Shown here in pieces: positions 24,381 to 36,106 of a stretch of DNA of 64,000 bases (positions are counted from its first letter, which is position 1; each line of letters opens with the position of its first letter). Below the pieces are notes generated by a model, which did not search any database, was not told where the DNA came from, and was given only the letters and a program-made list of their open reading frames with translations. Made by a program: the position numbers and the translations under genes. Location of the stretch: assembly GCA_963971535.1 (NCBI GenBank), contig OZ020588.1, positions 124,743,008 to 124,807,007 of the forward strand. Direction: 5' to 3'. Origin of the DNA: Notolepis coatsorum (taxonomy: Eukaryota > Chordata > Actinopteri > Aulopiformes > Paralepididae).

Positions 24381-25190
24381 ATCGAGAGGATACTGATTAT
24401 TAGTGAATGCATTCATCTAGAATTGGCCATTGACTGAGGGGATGGAGTTGATCTCATCATAATTTTCAGGAGATTTCATGAAAAACAGCTCACTCTGTTT
24501 TTCATTAGCTCTCTACAAAAGTGAAGTATTCAGACGGTGTATAAGCACTTTGGCTGTGATTAAGAGTTAAGTCCGCGCTGCCGGGATTTAATACCAAACT
24601 GCATGCCTCAGCATTCACACCTTCACGGCTTATGAGCACCTGCACAGTGTGGGGTTTACGCCCCAAAACCTTTTTCTGTCCAGATGTTTAGGAGGAAAAA
24701 TCAGATGTGACAAAATACATTTTAAGAAGCACAGGCCAACATTCCTTTGTGTTCAGACTACACACCCGTCAGTCTTAGAATAAAAGATAAGTGCTTTTTA
24801 GATGTGAGGCGCCTCTTACATCAGCTTTGTCAGTCACTCACTGTTAGCCTCTCTGCCCCTACTGGTGGCAAACCTCATGTAAGACCATGTGAGCTCGGGA
24901 TCTATGTATGACACTGTCCATTTTTATTATATAAAATCGCAGAAATTCTTTCATATTGGTTGATGATGTTAGTGAAAACCATTTCTATATAGATTAATAT
25001 TACTAAATGTAAACCTTTGATAAACCTCCCGGATTTGGGGATTTTGTGAATATAAACTGAACCAAACGCTGCAATACTTGCAATGGTTTGTACATTTGAC
25101 CGACTCCCATAATATTTCCACATAAAATGTTCGAGCTGCTCACAATTTTATGATTCTGGTTTCTTTTTCAACCAGGCGATATGTACCTTT
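24381..25190. other. No feature recognised
   Basis: AT-rich unique-looking DNA without supported genes. Confidence 0.35.
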
Positions 25191-26003
25191 TGCACCTCAT
25201 GGTACCAAAGCACCTCAAAAACGCTAAAAACAAGATTACAAACATCACAAAACAAACTGGTCAGACTACTACTTGACCTTACTCCTAGAACCCACCTCAC
25301 CCCTGCCCAATTTGACAACCTAGGATGGCTTAAATTAGACGACAGAGTACAACAACTTGCAATGGGCCTGGTCTACAAGATACACTACACCACACAGGTA
25401 CCCATGTACATGTCGAAATACTTCCCAAAGGTCAGTGTCCACAACACCAGAGGTAGTTCCACTAATCATGTGCAACCCAGATTCCGCACAAACAAGGGAC
25501 TAAACACGTTTCACAATTATGCCACAACAATGTGGAACGCACTACCCACAGCCGTAAAAAGATGTGAATCCCTACCCACATTCAAAACCACTCTAAAAAG
25601 AGCACCTACGAGAGGCTGCAATTCGAAACTGGCCACCGTAAATGTCCAACCCCCCCCACCCCCTCCTAATAGACAGTCTCATCCACACCGTATGTATATA
25701 TTTTCTGTTAGGATCTCTGGGTAACAGTACTGTATATTTGCATATCGTATATGTCACAAATGTAACAGTACTATACCTGTATGTCATGTATGTCCCTATG
25801 TCATAAATGTCATGATGTCATGTATGTTGTGTATGTCATAAATGTCACTATGAATTGAAAATGGGGGACCCTGATGTAAACAAGACAAACTTCTTTCTCT
25901 GGTCTGCATCCCCTTAACAATTGTGTGTATTGAGCCGTAGGCTACTGTATTGTACCCATTCTGCAATCTGTTAAATAAAGTTTTCATTCATTCATTCATT
26001 CAT
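25191..26003 (+). mobile_element. LINE-A copy: ORF C-terminus, 3' UTR and (TTCA)n tail
   Basis: The frame from 25191 to 25727 reads CTSWYQSTSK, NKLVRLLLDLTPRTHLTPAQ, LGWLKLDDRVQQLAMGLVYK and FHNYATTMWNALPTAVKRC, then a stop. This is the C-terminal region of an L2/CR1-like LINE ORF. The 3' UTR ends CCCATTCTGCAATCTGTTAA, then ATAAAG, and a (TTCA)n tail. 5'-truncated. The same 3' UTR is seen near 30300, 30783, 59035, 60400 and 62045. Confidence 0.85.
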
Positions 26004-27610
26004 GTCATGAGGCCCTGAAAAGACTAAACTACAACAGAACAAATCCCTGTGGAGAGGGAGCTGCTTTGCAGTTGGTGGCAGAAACCAAAGTGACTGCTTG
26101 ACGGAAAAAGAGTTGATGATTGTGAGAGGGACAGAGAGAATGATGGGGATGCATGCCTGCATCTGTGTGAAGTAACATTAAGAGGGGAGATAGAGGAGGG
26201 GGAAGGCGTGCGTGTCTGTGTTGGTGAATGGGAGAGGTAATGTAGGGAGACAGAGAAGGTTACAGGCAGGCCCACCTGTGTGTGTAGCCTACATATAATA
26301 ATTGATAAAATAGATGTAGCCTAAATAAATAGCAATTTCCCACACTTTTCAATAAACAATTCTAACAATAAAACACAGAAAATGTTACTAATTGCATTGC
26401 AATGTTTGAGAAAAGCTGCTGTAAAAATTGTACAAATAGTGTAAGTAAAAATAGCTGCAAGAATAGAAAAACTGAATATAAAAAGCTGTTTGAGGGGGGA
26501 GTGGTAATTACTTCCTCCAGTTGGTGAGTGTTGTTGTTGTGAATGTGATTGTAATCTTGTCTGTCTTCATTCTGGGAGGTATGGGGGCTGAGTGTTGATA
26601 GGTTAACCGGTTGGATGAAGCTCTGCGGTTGGTGCCTCCAAATTTCGGAGGGAATTCTAATCTGATCAAATCTAATTACAGTTGGGTGTGGGATGGGGAG
26701 GGGCTAGTGTTGTGGGGTGTGAAGCATTGTGGGAGGGTGTAGAAATTGTACAGATGGTGACCAAACCAATGACTGCGTACAGTTGACTCGTGGGTGTGTG
26801 TGTGTGTTCAGCCGTATAATTTGTTGCATAATTTTTCCCTTTTATGGTTGGATCTCCCTTCACAGCCTCTCTAATTGGAAGTCCTTGGAGTTCAGTTTTG
26901 TTCCGTGTTAATCCGAGATCTACTTGGTGAAGAACAGCTGGTGCTTGATAATCCATCCATGGCTATTCCTTGAGCCTGGCGGCCTCAGACACCTGGTTTA
27001 ACAAACGTCCTGTGGCTAAAGATGGCTGTGGATGGTGAGCATTAGAACACTGGTTACTTTGGGATTCACTGGTAACAAATTAACACTGTGTTTATAAACA
27101 GGTTTCATCACAAAACACCGGCTAATAATTTAGTAACAGATATAGTGTATAGCTCTCACATCTTCCCGAGGCCTGTGTATCCTCTCACGAGGATCACAAG
27201 GTCACACAAAACACATTTTTGCTTTGATTAAGCAGATGGAATTAGAATAGAAAATCCAGGCCACATGGATCCATTTAATAAATAATTGAATGAATCATGG
27301 ATTATTCTCATTGTGTTTTCCTAACATGTTAAACATATTCAACCACTATGATTTCCGTGCCCTCTGCAAGCCTCTGTCGGCTGTGTCACTGGGGAGCTGC
27401 AAGGTCTGGTGGTGAGACTGTTAGCCTGCAGGTATCCTTCCCTCTTCTCTGCACAAACTATAAATACATCGCTATCATCCTAAAAATCCAATTGGCCCAA
27501 GCTCACATATACATGCACACACCAGCACCAAACACACAAGCACCCACCCACACACTCACTCTCACATACCCACAGGTTATGGCAGGGCTCACACATACTG
27601 TACACAGGCA
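26004..27610. other. Long stretch without recognisable gene
   Basis: Scanned both strands; only short frames without splice or start context. No tandem or inverted repeat stands out. Confidence 0.35.
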
Positions 27611-27775
<165 letters not shown>

Positions 27776-28033
27776 ATTTAGATAGTGGTTATAGCAAGGC
27801 TCATCCATAACAGAGTTGAACTGTCAGCCAGGCTGGTCTCAGGGTTCCCCGCATCATCAATTCACTGTGACCTTCCCTGAATCTATACCAGTGGAGGTTT
27901 CTCTATGACAACACGTGAAATACAAATTCACTCATAATTCATAATTATTATTCATTTATATATATATATATATTTTTTTTTTATTATTATTAGTATAATT
28001 TTTTTTTTTTATTAGAAAAGTTTTCCTCTGTAA

Positions 28034-28520
28034 AAAAAAATCCAGAAATTGACAGCTCTGAGCAGGCCTGCACTGCAGTAATGACTGCAGTAATATTTGT
28101 GCAGAATATCTGCACAGGTTGACCCAATTTAAATAAACAATAAATAATAGCCAATCAAAATAGGCTATTAATGTCATCTAAGCACGGTCTGTGCAGTTTA
28201 ACTCTTGCCATTGAATGGGGGATTGAATGATTGACAGCCTTGTTATCCAATCAGCTAATGGTTTCTCTTTTGCTGCTCTGCGGCTCTGCAGCTAGCATGA
28301 TTGACAGCCTTGTGGCCCAATCAGATAATGGTTTCTCTTGTGCCATGCTGCGGCTCTGCAGCAAGCTTGTTTACAAAATAATTTTAATCTCAGTTTAAGA
28401 AGATAACTTGTTGGAGCTAACGTAGCTAAAGGGCTACCACCGCAGCTATCAGGCCCAGGGTGGAGTGTTTTGTTATTGTTCATGAACTTATTGTGCATCG
28501 TTTGATGATATATATATACA
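28034..28520 (-). repeat. Repeat R2, copy 2 (left part)
   Basis: 28034-28330 is the inverted counterpart of 4557-4850. The ATTGACAGCCTTG...CCAATCAG...ATGGTTTCTCTT block occurs twice in tandem (about 28231 and 28300). Interrupted by a solo LTR at 28526; continues at 29735. Confidence 0.6.
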
Positions 28521-28525
28521 CCTGC

Positions 28526-29729
28526 TGTAACTGAGGGGTACAATTCCCTGACTGTATTGAATAAGTATGGTATCATTAAACCACTACTGCGTTATGTACA
28601 TTACTACTGGCCATACAGTACACAAGTATATGTGATGAACACCCCCACAATAACACGGCTTCACAAGAAATACTGTTTATAATAATATTTATTAGAAGAG
28701 CACCAAGATTATCTTACATTATTTATTAAGATTGAGAGTTGCGCTTGTAAGGCGAAGAATGTGCATGAATAGGTCAAGAGCGTAAGTCCATGAGCATATT
28801 ACGCAGGGGATAATTAATACCACCTGTAATGTAAGAATTATATATGGTACACTAGTAGGTCAGCTGGAGATACTAAGGGGGTTCCCTCCGGTTGTAAGCC
28901 AGCAGGGGGGAGGAATGTTCGAATGCAAAAGTCTGGATCAACGGGAATCAATAAGCTCCAGCTACGGGAGGCGGTACATTACTCCCTTGATCGGCAGACG
29001 AAAGCAGCAGCTATAATCCAAGTATGCGTGCAGCCTGGATGAAGCCAGCCAGCCTCCTCCTAGAGACGGGCTCGAGTGATGCTCCTCACCGGGTAAATCC
29101 CACACAGCAGCGGGTAGACGGTTATCTGCTCCAGCAACCACGGTACCAAAATCAATATAATCCAGCGCCGGAAAAGGCTCTGCATTCACCGGGTGTAGAT
29201 TCTCCTGTGCACGGTACTTCACATTAACTAGGTCGAACTTGACGTTATTTCACTAAGCTCTGACACTTTTACTATCCTATAAGTGCTCGTATTTAGACGC
29301 AAGGTTGCTCACTTCACTTGGTCGTTGACTCGTGATGAAGGCTTTACTAGTAAGGAACGAACGATACGTTGAACGAACGTTTTAGGATAAGACAAGACTA
29401 CTGCTGTATCCACCTGCGACGTATTTATACGTACAGTGAATAATCTAGTGCCAACCTCATTTCTGTCTCGTATTCCTGCGCAAAACTGGGCATGTTGAGA
29501 CAAGCCTTGGCGGTGGCTTTGAACTCGGCATTGGGGGTATGGCCGTGGCGCCTAGGGGATCGCTTCCAATAGGAGAACGAATATTATGGTCTGTCCTGTA
29601 CCAGGTAAAGGGATATTCCGTGTATATGTACAAAGAATATACAAGGGATATCAAACGATATACAAATATTATACATGGGATCTCAGGCAATAAATATATA
29701 TATTCGGTTTAATCTGACCCTTTGTAACA
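28526..29729 (-). mobile_element. Solo BEL/Pao LTR
   Basis: Same family as 13521-14854: it begins TGTAACTGAGGGGTACAATT and ends CCTTTGTAACA in plus-strand reading. The 5-bp duplication CCTGC flanks it exactly (28521-28525 and 29730-29734). No internal domain remains, so it is the usual product of LTR-LTR recombination. It is diverged from, and ~130 bp shorter than, the other LTR. Confidence 0.9.
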
Positions 29730-29734
29730 CCTGC

Positions 29735-30299
29735 GATAAAAGCTAAACGTGACAACAACAACAACAACGTCATCGCCTCGCGGGCACTTTGAATTCTCTA
29801 GTACTGTAGATAGCGTTGCAATGGAGGAAGGAGATATTGTCGACTAGCTTGCTTGCTAGCTAACGTTACGCAAGTCTTGTGAATGTCTAAACAGGGCTGA
29901 TGGCATTGATGAAGATGATATAAATAACAACAATGCATCTCCATTGTGCATCGTTTGATGATATATATTTTTTTATCTCAGTCGTTGTAAAACGAAAGCC
30001 TGCAGTGCTTAGCCTGGACGCAGCCGAAGTGTAGTAGTTCTAACTTCACTCGGGAGACAAAAGCCAAACATCAATTTGATGCAACAAGCTGGCTCGCGAT
30101 GCACTATTGTTTACATTTTCCATGGGATTAATGCACGCGGCTCGAGTCGGACTCGTCACATGGAGAAGCTGCATTATTCAACGATAAATGAGATCGATCG
30201 AGATCGTCTTTATGGGTAAGTCGTGTCTTCTTGGCTTTAGAATGTCAGTTTGTGTAACGTTACTGTAAACCGAATTGAAACCGCATCATAACTCCTACA
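29735..30299. repeat. Repeat R2 copy 2 (right part) and adjoining unassigned DNA
   Basis: Continues after the LTR target duplication. The words TTGTGCATCGTTTGATGATA occur at about 28492 and 29945, so a ~27-bp segment is repeated directly on both sides of the LTR region. No ORF seen. Confidence 0.45.
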
Positions 30300-30319
30300 T
30301 CGACCATGTCACTTTTCAA

Positions 30320-30475
30320 AAGACATGAATGAATGAAAACTTTATTTAACAGATTGCAGAATGGGTACAATATACAGTACGGCTCAATACACATAATTAT
30401 TAAGGAGATGCAGACCAGATAAAGACTTTCGTCTTGTTTATATCAGGGTCCCCCCATTTTCAATTCATAGTGAAA
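30320..30475 (-). mobile_element. LINE-A 3' end, minus strand
   Basis: Reverse complement carries GGTCTGCAT, then CAATCTGTTAAATAAAGTTT and a short (TTCA)n tail at the left side (ATGAATGAATGAAA). Confidence 0.85.
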
Positions 30476-30779
30476 TGTATCTTGTGATATTAGGAGCCCT
30501 GCTAAAGTTGGTAGCTAACGTTATATTGATAATGTTTCAATATTATCAGGTTGATATTATTAGGTTGATATTGGTGTCAGCGTTTCAGATAGCAAGGTGG
30601 AGATCTTTATTAACTAGTAGAGGCTTTTGTTGAGAGAGATTACAGTGCTGTCTCTTAAAACTCTTAAACAAGTATTGAGCAAGACGAGTTAGTCTGTTGT
30701 GTTGTGCGTATTGTATGGGAGGGATAATGATGACTGTGTGTAACTAGGAGGGATATGAGGACTGTGTGTATGTGGCACT

Positions 30780-31040
30780 GAATTGATGTAAACAAGACGA
30801 AAGTCTTTCTCTGGTCTGCATCCCCTTAACAATTGTGTGTATTGAGCCGTACTGTATTGTACCCGTTCTGCAATCTGTTAAATAAAGTTTTCATTCATCA
30901 TTCATCCATTCATTCATTCATTCATTCATTAATTCATTCATTCATTCATTCATTCATTCATTCATTCATTCATTCATTCATTCATTCATTCATTCATTCA
31001 TTCATTCATTCATTCATTCATTCATTCATTCATTCATTCA
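30780..31040 (+). mobile_element. LINE-A 3' end with expanded (CATT)n tail
   Basis: GATGTAAACAAGACGAAAGT ... CAATCTGTTAAATAAAGTTT followed by ~150 bp of CATT repeats. The array starts exactly at the LINE tail. Confidence 0.9.
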
Positions 31041-31197
31041 TGTGTAGAAAGAAGAACTATAACATTCTCATTCTCAAAGACCACAGTCTTAAACACACGC
31101 ACACACAAACGATACATGGACTATTGTTATTGGACACAAGCCGCACACATGGACCCTGCACTGCACCATAATACACCTGTGATTATAGTATACTTGT

Positions 31198-31200
<3 letters not shown>

Positions 31201-31261
<61 letters not shown>

Positions 31262-31280
31262 CACACACACACACACACAC

Positions 31281-31367
<87 letters not shown>
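31201..31367. repeat. (CA)n microsatellite with two phase slips
   Basis: CA array interrupted by CAACAC at about 31259 and 31280. Confidence 0.97.
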
Positions 31368-31369
<2 letters not shown>

Positions 31370-31370
<1 letters not shown>

Positions 31371-31644
31371 CCCTCTCTCTCATTCAGTTCTGTTGTGTTA
31401 ATATAAACCCGCCGTGGTCTCTCTCTGTCTCTCTCTCTCATTCAGTTCTGTTGTGTTAATATAAATCCGCCATGGTCTCTCTCTGTCTCTCATTCATTCA
31501 TTCATTCATTCATTCATTCATTCATTCATTCATTCATTCATTCATTCATTCATTCATTCATTCATTCATTCATTTATTCATTCATTCATTCATTCATTCA
31601 TTCATTCATTCATTCATTCATTCATTCATTCATTCATTCATTCT
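31370..31644. repeat. 66-bp tandem duplication leading into (CATT)n
   Basis: TCATTCAGTTCTGTTGTGTT ... CGCC(G/A)TGGTCTCTCTCTGTCTC occurs twice; the second copy runs into ~155 bp of CATT. One CATTTATT variant at about 31571. Confidence 0.95.
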
Positions 31645-31880
31645 TTGTCCTTGTGTTACATAAAACCCATCTGTGGCCTTGTGCAGAGGAAGGTGGTAAA
31701 TACATGTTAGATATTCCAATGTACAGTTTTGCATACCATTGACTCAGAATGGTCTGTGTTATTGAAATCGTCACAGCAATATAGTTTGTTTATACTTCAG
31801 AAGTATGATATTTAAACATGGTCCCCAAAATGAATGGAAGCGAATGAGGAGCCTGACACCTGGGAGGAATGGGGGTGTTG

Positions 31881-31973
31881 CAGCGTTGGGGATGTTTAAA
31901 AAATATTATTTAATATATAATATAATATAATAATTTGTGCTTCACCTAAACATTTGGTCAGCAGCCTCCACTG
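31881..31973 (-). mobile_element. Short hAT-like MITE, copy 2
   Basis: Inverted relative to 2665-2755. Begins CAGCGTTGGGGATGTTTAAA and ends GGTCAGCAGCCTCCACTG. AT-rich middle conserved between copies. Confidence 0.55.
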
Positions 31974-32356
31974 ATCTATACCTTCATATACTCCGCTGTA
32001 CCTGACCTCATTGTGTGTGTGCACGTGCACATGGACACATGTAAAGGCCAATGTGTTTCCATGTGAGCTCTGCACAGCCGTTGTGTGTTTATGTGCATCT
32101 GTCTAAATGTTTGGTCCGTCTGTGGTTTAGGATGCCAGGATGAGGATGGGTCGGTATGCCACATTGCAGATTTGAGGTGTGGAGACTTCCCAGTTCCCAC
32201 TGATATGATTTATTTTCTCACGATCAATGTCTATGTCGATGAAGGGATTATACATACCTTTTTTGACTGTGTAATCTGTGGCACAACTCCAACATGTGTC
32301 TACTGTCAACAGCTGGTGTCCAGGGGTTACAGTAGAAACCCAGGTAGAGGTTTATG
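31974..32356. other. No feature recognised
   Basis: Short accidental frames only. Confidence 0.35.
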
Positions 32357-32508
32357 CAGTGTTGGGGAAGTTCAGTTCATAGTTCATAATTCATGGTTTA
32401 AAAAATTAACTAGTTTATAGTTTATAATTATTTGTTCAATACGTTGCTGTGAGCTATTATAAAATGTGAAGCGTTGTCTGGTACTGTACACACAACCTTG
32501 TTGAGGAA

Positions 32509-32719
32509 CCTGTTAAGCTGGACCCTGCTTTTATTTATCATAAATCGATCAATAGAGTCCGTATTAGATCTGCACGTGGGGTATCATTGGAAAACCACAC
32601 TCATTGGCTACAACCCTGTCCAAAAAAAGAATTTGTATTAAAAGAAATGCACACCCGAGCCGCTAGAGGTCGGCAAAGTGAATCGTCCTCAAGAGGGCCC
32701 ACATGTGGATGTTAAGAGG
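32509..32719. mobile_element. Candidate short piggyBac-like MITE
   Basis: Ends CCTGTTAAGCTGGACC and, reversed, CCTCTTAACATCCACAT. The right flank is TTAA and the left flank GGAA, so the target duplication is imperfect. Confidence 0.35.
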
Positions 32720-32999
32720 TTAATGTTGTGTTTATTTATTTTTTATGTATCCAAGAGTAAATACCTTAACCCTATCATAACAACAGTCAAAGTGTATATT
32801 TTCATTTTTACCGATGTTTTATAATATTTACCGAAAATAAGAATTTATCAAAAAAATGCTAATTATATCTATTTTATCGTAAAACCGTGTGGGAATGACT
32901 AAATCCAGATTTCACACTGCCATTGGAAAGAGGAGCCTTTTCCCTATCCATAGATGTATGATTTGGCCATAATAAGGTCAAGGTCAAGTTCAAGGTCAA

Positions 33000-33415
33000 A
33001 TATGAATTTATAGTTAAAATGGATTATAATGTATTACTGTATCTACAAATCCTTCTGTTTAATCATCTTCCCTTTATTCATTTGCTTAGATATTTTTGTA
33101 CACTTGATCTCAAAAAGGTGCTGCATGAGCTCAGTGAGCGAAATCTCTAGCCCCGCAATTGTAACATGGTGTTATTCACCGGCACAGTTGCAAAATAAAA
33201 TCATAATTTATATTCTCCTTTTTTTATTACAATTTACTCAAACCTAGTAACAGACACACTATTTCTGACACTGGGAATATATACCCCAGGTATATACCTA
33301 GATGTTCCTAGATACCAAGAACATGCAAATTGACCTTGTAGAGGTCGAGCAATCTTCCATTTACTTAGGCATGTACCTTTAGGCAATATTTCTGAAAATA
33401 GGGCTACAGCTTAAC
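33000..33415 (+). repeat. Repeat R1, copy 3 (partial)
   Basis: Contains TAATCATCTTCCCTTTATTC, AACCTAGTAACAGACACACT and GATGTTCCTAGATACCAAGA in the same order as 53780-54090. Confidence 0.7.
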
Positions 33416-33640
33416 AGTTTTTAACATCTGACAATCATTTTGCCAATATATCATGTGTATGTGCTCCTTTATTTGCCGGCTCCACATTGTTGTGATGACG
33501 TAGTTGTTAGTGCGACAGCCAGGGGTGACAGGCGCGTACGCGTGACAGGCAGCTTGCTGTTGCCAGATTGGGTGATTTCCCGCATCATATTAAGGCCTGT
33601 TTACGGTGTGTTTTAGCTGGGTTTTCACCTGGAACACCCC

Positions 33641-33978
33641 TTCCTGACAGGGAGCGACGCGAGTGAGCGTGATTGCGAAAATGATTAAAATGTATTCGTT
33701 TCAATCAGACTATCCTGACCCACCGCAAGCGACAGCGAACTGAGCGGCGATGTCGCTCCCCCCTCAAATATTCACTTGCTGTGTCTCTAGTTGAGCGATT
33801 ACGCGGCCGAGTCCCGCCCCTAAACACTTTTTATTGGTCGAGAATCGCAGGCTGCTTTGCCCCTGTGCTTCCAGGTAAATACACACACACAGACACACTC
33901 GGACAAGCGCCGCGTCATATCAGGACAGTGTCGCACGCGATTTCGTCTCCAGTTCGCTCGCTCGCTGCCTGTCAGGAA
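33641..33978. repeat. GC-rich palindromic element
   Basis: Left TTCCTGACAGGGAGCGACGC, then GAGTGAGCG, is mirrored on the right by CGCTCGCTCGCTGCCTGTCA, then GGAA. Inner text contains CGACAGCGAACTGAGCGGCG. No ORF. Arms ~28 bp with few mismatches. Confidence 0.55.
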
Positions 33979-34483
33979 CCGGTGGAAGGCTCTTAGAAAT
34001 CTGGCACACTTTTGAACCAAGTTATACTGTGATAGAGCGCCGAGAATGAACACGTTCACAATTACGTTCATCTTGTGGAAATACAGTACGTTCAGTTCAC
34101 GTTCGCCCAAAATATAATAATAACTTTATTTTAATAAATTTATTTAAATATGAACGAGTTCATGAACGATCATTCATTGAACCCATTCAGGTACATCATT
34201 GGGTTTATGCCTGAGTCCGTGGGAGGGTTGGGTGTGAGGTCTCCACTGAGGCAAAGCTTAGGGTTAAGGTAAAGGCTAGGGTTATTAACTAAATTATGAC
34301 ATGGTCCAGTATTGCTGATTTTCCAAAATCACCAACCATGGTGTGGGAGACTACTGATAGTCTTAATTTATCCGGCAGGCAATCAACGTAATGAAGCAGC
34401 GAACGCTAAATTAGCTTACTAACTGCCATATCCCTTTGACATCCAAACAGAAACAGGAAAATGTTTTAGAAAAGTGCTAATTG

Positions 34484-34935
34484 CGTGGCTGGGTGGCGCA
34501 GCGTACTAAGCGCTTGTCACCAATGCGAGAGACACTGGTATCGAATCCGGCTGTCAGCGTTGCCTCCGGCTTGGCCGGCCGTCATACTGGCTCAATTGGC
34601 AGAGTCAGTGGGAGGGAAGCCGGTGGGGTGGTATTCTGGTTGTTGTAAACAGAGACTCCTAGAGGTCGGTCAGGGCGCCTGCACAGCGAGGGAGGGAGAT
34701 GGTGAGGGTAGTGTGACCTCCCACACGTTACACCTCGCCAATGAGAGTCCGCGCTGGCAGGTGAAAAGATGCTGCTGGCTGTCTCCTATGTCACAGAGGA
34801 AGCATCTGATATACTTCAGGGCTCCCTAGACCGACCAGTGGGAGGCACATGCGAGCAATGACCAGGAAGGGGAGGGGGGAATTGACATAATGACTAAATT
34901 GGGATGGGAGAAAAACACAGAAAAACAGGAGGAGA
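34484..34935 (+). mobile_element. tRNA-derived SINE, copy 2
   Basis: Head GGCTGGGTGGCGCAGCGTAC with box B TATCGAATCCGG (one base off consensus). The body has CTCCCACACGTTACACCTCG and CAGGTGAAAAGATGCTGCTG, as in the other copies. Imperfect flanking repeats AAAAGTGCTAATTG and AAAAGGTGCTCATTG indicate an older insertion than copy 1. Confidence 0.85.
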
Positions 34936-34949
34936 AAAAGGTGCTCATT

Positions 34950-35644
34950 GTAATTAGCATAAATCTAACATCAGTTCATTTTTGCTACTCAATATTTAAG
35001 GAAACAGTAAAGCCACTGATAGAAGCTTTCTCTCCCTTCGGTGTTGACCCAACCAAACCGACCAGACGTAGATGGAACCAACGGAGAAGGTAACTTTTTC
35101 TCCATGGAGATTTTTCACGAATGCACCACACTGTTGCTTCTGCTGGGATATCTTGTTGGACCAACTACCCAGTGTTGGTCAGGCTCTAAATCCCAGGCAG
35201 GTGGCATGCAGAAAATGTTTTCTTTCTTTTTGAAGCTGTGTTACCCTCCCCCGTTCTTAGCTGTCTCCCGACATTCGACTATTTCCCTAGTACGCTCCCT
35301 GTTTATTGTATTTTTAGTTAGGTTACACATTGTCGCCCCCCTTGTCTGTTTGCTCGATACACTGTATTCCACTAAGGTGACGGGGACACCCTGCATGGTC
35401 ATAGTAGCAGTACCGTGCTCCCCTTTTAGTGTGAGTGTTTGTTGCCTACCATTGTGCAATCGCTGGCATTTGATTGAATGCATGTTTAGCCCTGTGAGTA
35501 AGTAACAGCATAGAATCCCATTAGTGGATGGTGTTTGTTCACTTAAATGATGTGTGGCCATTGGGTGCCAGTGTGTGCTCATTAGTTTTCTCTTTGTTAG
35601 ACTATGATTTACTGATCTTTAGTGAACTGAAAATATAGTACTGA
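34950..35644. other. No feature recognised
   Basis: A 154-codon open frame spans 35041-35505, but it has no recognisable domain, codon pattern or splice context; probably accidental. Confidence 0.35.
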
Positions 35645-35816
35645 CCATAGATGGAGTTGATATAGAGAGAGTTAATGAATTTCGTTTTCTTGGTGTGATT
35701 ATGGATGATAAATTAACATGGAAATCTCACATAGCACACGTTAAAAAAAAGATGTCCAAGAGTATTTTTGTTATGAATAAAGTAAAGGATGTGTTAGAGT
35801 ATGAGGCAATGAGAAC
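35645..35816 (+). mobile_element. L2/CR1-like LINE, 5' segment before DIRS-like insertion
   Basis: Translation gives IDGVDIERVNEFRFLGVIMD, DKLTWKSHIAHVKKKMSKSI, then FVMNKVKDVLEYEAMRT. This is the post-catalytic part of a LINE RT (FLGV.iD..L.W..HI box). Interrupted at GAGAAC; it continues at 41770. Confidence 0.85.
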
Positions 35817-36106
35817 GTAAGGTTATGAATATAACCAAGTTCTATGAATACTAGTGACGCTCAGCGTCATCTGCACTAACCTCACTTTGTGCATATGCAC
35901 TGAATAAAAATTCACAATGTACCTTTACATACCAACATTCGTCTGGCCACACCCCCATCCGCTACCTTCATAAGCAGGTGTGTGGCCACACACTCGCCTC
36001 CTTCCCAATCTTTCACCACAAGGCGAGATCAAAGGCCGCAGTGGCGTCCAGACGCTGAGCGTCACTAGTATACATAGAACTTGGTTATATTCATAACCTT
36101 ACGTTC
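35817..36106. mobile_element. Small palindromic DIRS-type terminal unit
   Basis: The 30-bp motif GAAC-GTAAGGTTATGAATATAACC-AA-GTTC (35813-35842) recurs inverted at 36077-36106. Between them lies a copy of the terminal-repeat sequence (TCACTTTGTGCATATGCACT ... AAGCAGGTGTGTGGCCACAC) that is the reverse complement of the right end at 41580-41750. It therefore looks like a minimal DIRS-derived unit made of terminal repeat only, fused to the larger element. Confidence 0.65.

Larger units (their letters stand above)
32357..34200. repeat. Possible decayed hAT region with nested repeats
   Basis: CAGTGTTGGGGAAGTTCAGT at 32357 looks like a hAT left end with the GTTCA-rich subterminal words common in teleost hATs. 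Similar GTTCA/TGAAC-rich DNA occurs at 34040-34190, but no clean right terminus was found. Between them are three other candidate elements. The single-element interpretation is weak. Confidence 0.3.

Noticed and set aside
30833-31663. IHSF repeat protein frames
   Set aside because: Reading of (CATT)n LINE-tail expansions.
35041-35505. 154-codon frame with hydrophobic stretches
   Set aside because: Looks membrane-like in part but has no recognisable family, no codon pattern and lies in repeat-derived DNA.
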